Notes under the pieces: model-generated | Told to the model about the DNA's origin: nothing | The model's input: only the letters and a program-made list of their open reading frames with translations | The model's database searches: none | Shown here: piece by piece, positions 13,787-14,112 of the stretch | How positions within the stretch are numbered: position 1 is the first letter of the stretch | Layout: every line of letters begins with the position of its first letter | From: an uncultured Gemmatimonadota bacterium | GTDB lineage: Bacteria; Gemmatimonadota; Gemmatimonadetes; Gemmatimonadales; Gemmatimonadaceae | Length of the DNA stretch: 14,112 bases | NCBI GenBank assembly: GCA_946479015.1 | Contig: CAMLEQ010000046.1 | Span: forward strand, 1 to 14,112 | Direction: 5' to 3' | Translations under genes and position numbers: made by a program

Positions 13787-13869
13787 CCGGAGCGAGGTCG
13801 CGACGGCGCGCGCATCGGCGGGCGTGGCGGCCAGGAGATCGGCGAAGTGGATGGCGCCCTCCGAGAGCG
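13787..13869. other. 83-base gap upstream of the MgtC gene
   Basis: It lies between the zinc-ribbon stop and the TTG start of the MgtC gene. The mgtC frame is open through it and reads plausible protein (FADLLAATPADARAVATSLR), so the true start may be an unusual codon within it. No terminator or promoter is evident. Confidence 0.4.
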
Positions 13870-14091
13870 CTAGGGGTTGTTCACATCGAGCACGTCACCG
13901 GGATCCGTGTCGGGCGACTCCTCGTCCAGCGCCACGCTCCGTGACGTCTCCTCGAGCTGCGAGAGCGTCGCCTCGTCGGCCTTCGTCGGCGTGAGGAAGG
14001 TGCGGAACACCGTGCTCCCGCACCGATCGCACGTCACCGTCTCCGGCGGCTGCGTCTCGTAGAACTTCTCCTTGCCGCACATCACGCACAC
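13870..14091 (-). CDS. Small zinc-ribbon protein (may be partial at the right edge)
   Basis: This protein of 73 or more residues has two CxxC pairs, C2/C5 and C21/C24 (CVMCGKEKF and CDRCGSTVFR), spaced as in a zinc ribbon, followed by a Thr-rich helix (DEATLSQLEETSRSVAL) and an acidic tail ending DVLDVNNP. It is a recurrent small-protein type with no known function; a role in nucleic acid or protein contact is possible. GTG at 14091 is the first usable start in the window, but the frame is open to the right edge, and upstream codons read LLTLVCVMCG, a likely beta strand leading into the first Cys pair. The gene may therefore begin beyond base 14112. It is the first gene of the co-directional run seen here. 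Confidence 0.7.
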   Translation of the reverse strand: MCVMCGKEKFYETQPPETVTCDRCGSTVFRTFLTPTKADEATLSQLEETSRSVALDEESPDTDPGDVLDVNNP

Positions 14092-14112
14092 CAGCGTGAG
14101 CAGTCCCTCTGA

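Noticed and set aside
1..14112. tRNA, rRNA or strong intrinsic terminators
   Set aside because: I saw no tRNA-like cloverleaf sequence, no rRNA motifs and no GC hairpin followed by a T-run in the short intergenic gaps, though I could not run a search.

Overview
The window is very GC-rich DNA, and every credible gene lies on the minus strand, so transcription runs from right to left. Strong G/C at third codon positions, short overlaps of the GTGA/ATGA type, GTG and TTG starts, and scattered GGGAATC-like heptamer repeats suggest a high-GC Gram-negative soil or water bacterium. Gemmatimonadota is my best guess, from general resemblance only; I could not test it.

Right part, in order of transcription (14112 to about 8199): a small CxxC/CxxC zinc-ribbon protein, an MgtC/SapB-family membrane protein, a D-2-hydroxyacid dehydrogenase, a PilT-type twitching ATPase, a DapA-superfamily pyruvate aldolase, an M28-family metallopeptidase with added membrane helices, and a DUF456 membrane protein. 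Most are a few bases apart or overlap. The main breaks are about 160 bases before pilT, which hold a 31-base tandem repeat, and 83 bases before mgtC. These look like ordinary chromosomal genes with no shared pathway.

Left part (8132 to 1): a gas vesicle (gvp) cluster, read as gvpF/L - gvpG - ArsA/Get3-like tandem ATPase - gvpF - gvpS/M - gvpF/L - gvpK - gvpJ - gvpA - sensor histidine kinase, the last cut by the window edge. Genes overlap or sit within about 12 bases of each other, except for a 103-base gap before gvpG. GvpA is the shell subunit. GvpJ and GvpS/M are minor shell-like proteins. GvpF/L, GvpG and GvpK are accessory assembly proteins. No GvpN, GvpO or GvpC is visible; they could lie left of the window.

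The unusual points are a complete two-domain ArsA/Get3-type ATPase embedded in the gvp operon by overlapping start and stop codons, a multi-sensor (GAF-PAS-PAS) histidine kinase immediately after gvpA, three divergent GvpF/L paralogs, and arrays of four 7-base units. Two such arrays lie head-to-head inside the linker of the ATPase gene and a third lies between gvp genes. A reasonable but unproven model is a buoyancy operon with its own sensory output gene and a Get3-like chaperone for the hydrophobic shell subunits.
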